A stretch of DNA of 64,000 bases from Zoroaster sp. YZ-2022 (taxonomy: Eukaryota; Echinodermata; Asteroidea; Forcipulatida; Zoroasteridae). This document shows positions 63,813-64,000 of this stretch, one piece after another (position 1 is the stretch's first letter; the number at the start of each line of letters is the position of its first letter). The position numbers and the translations under genes were made by a program. Under the pieces are notes generated by a model. It was not told where the DNA came from. It did not search any database and saw nothing but the letters and a program-made list of their open reading frames with translations. The stretch covers positions 57,730,340 to 57,794,339 of the forward strand of contig CM055817.1 of the NCBI GenBank assembly GCA_029582265.1. Reading direction: 5' to 3'.

Positions 63813-64000
63813 TAACCCTCCTACACATGGAGGCCACTCCGATCCACTAAATTCAGTTCTTTAGCAACCTTTAGTTCACGTACAGCAAGCTTGTACATCA
63901 TGTATGTATACATGTACAAGCTTGCTGTCCATTCCAAGTAATCGTACAAAATCAACTGTGTGCCACCCAAGGCCACTGTAAATGTTTGAACATGTTATGT

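Overview
The window is animal nuclear DNA. It is AT-rich, its genes are split by GT-AG introns, and it is crowded with tRNA-derived SINEs, TTAA- and TA-flanked MITEs, LINE 3' ends, a Tc1/mariner copy and many minisatellites. No bacterial or viral gene organisation is present. A marine invertebrate, probably a deuterostome such as an echinoderm, fits the SINE and MITE style, but that is an impression and not a demonstrated identification.

Two host genes can be read exon by exon. (1) On the + strand, positions 8866-25092 hold the last 18 exons of a phosphoinositide phospholipase C of the PLC-like (PLCL/PRIP) type: catalytic X box, acidic X-Y linker, Y box, C2 domain and the PRIP-type C-terminal region. 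The amino-terminal part (PH, EF-hands and the exon with the first catalytic His) was not found and probably lies upstream of the window. Unlike the inactive vertebrate PLCL proteins, every active-site residue that can be seen is kept. (2) On the - strand, positions 36225-31672 hold a complete five-exon GID8 (TWA1) gene, a subunit of the CTLH/GID E3 ubiquitin ligase, of 227 codons. The two genes converge, with about 6.6 kb between their stop codons.

Layout. 1-8865: upstream DNA, probably intron, with a 4.4 kb 63-bp minisatellite. 8866-25092: PLCL exons, with introns holding MITEs, a 54-bp satellite and several arrays that copy splice junctions. 25093-31671: intergenic and UTR. 31672-36225: gid8. 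36226-41400: gid8 upstream DNA, a hAT MITE, a LINE tail, and a 384-bp TTC tract. 41401-44782: a 3.4 kb TTAA-flanked element with a THAP-domain remnant (Kolobok-like). 44783-64000: no recognisable host gene; nested SINEs and MITEs, a decayed Tc1 transposon and at least six tandem arrays.

The most unusual feature is in PLCL. Tandem duplication has repeatedly copied exon-intron boundaries (exons E, I, L, Q, and probably F), leaving intact-looking decoy splice sites beside the real ones.
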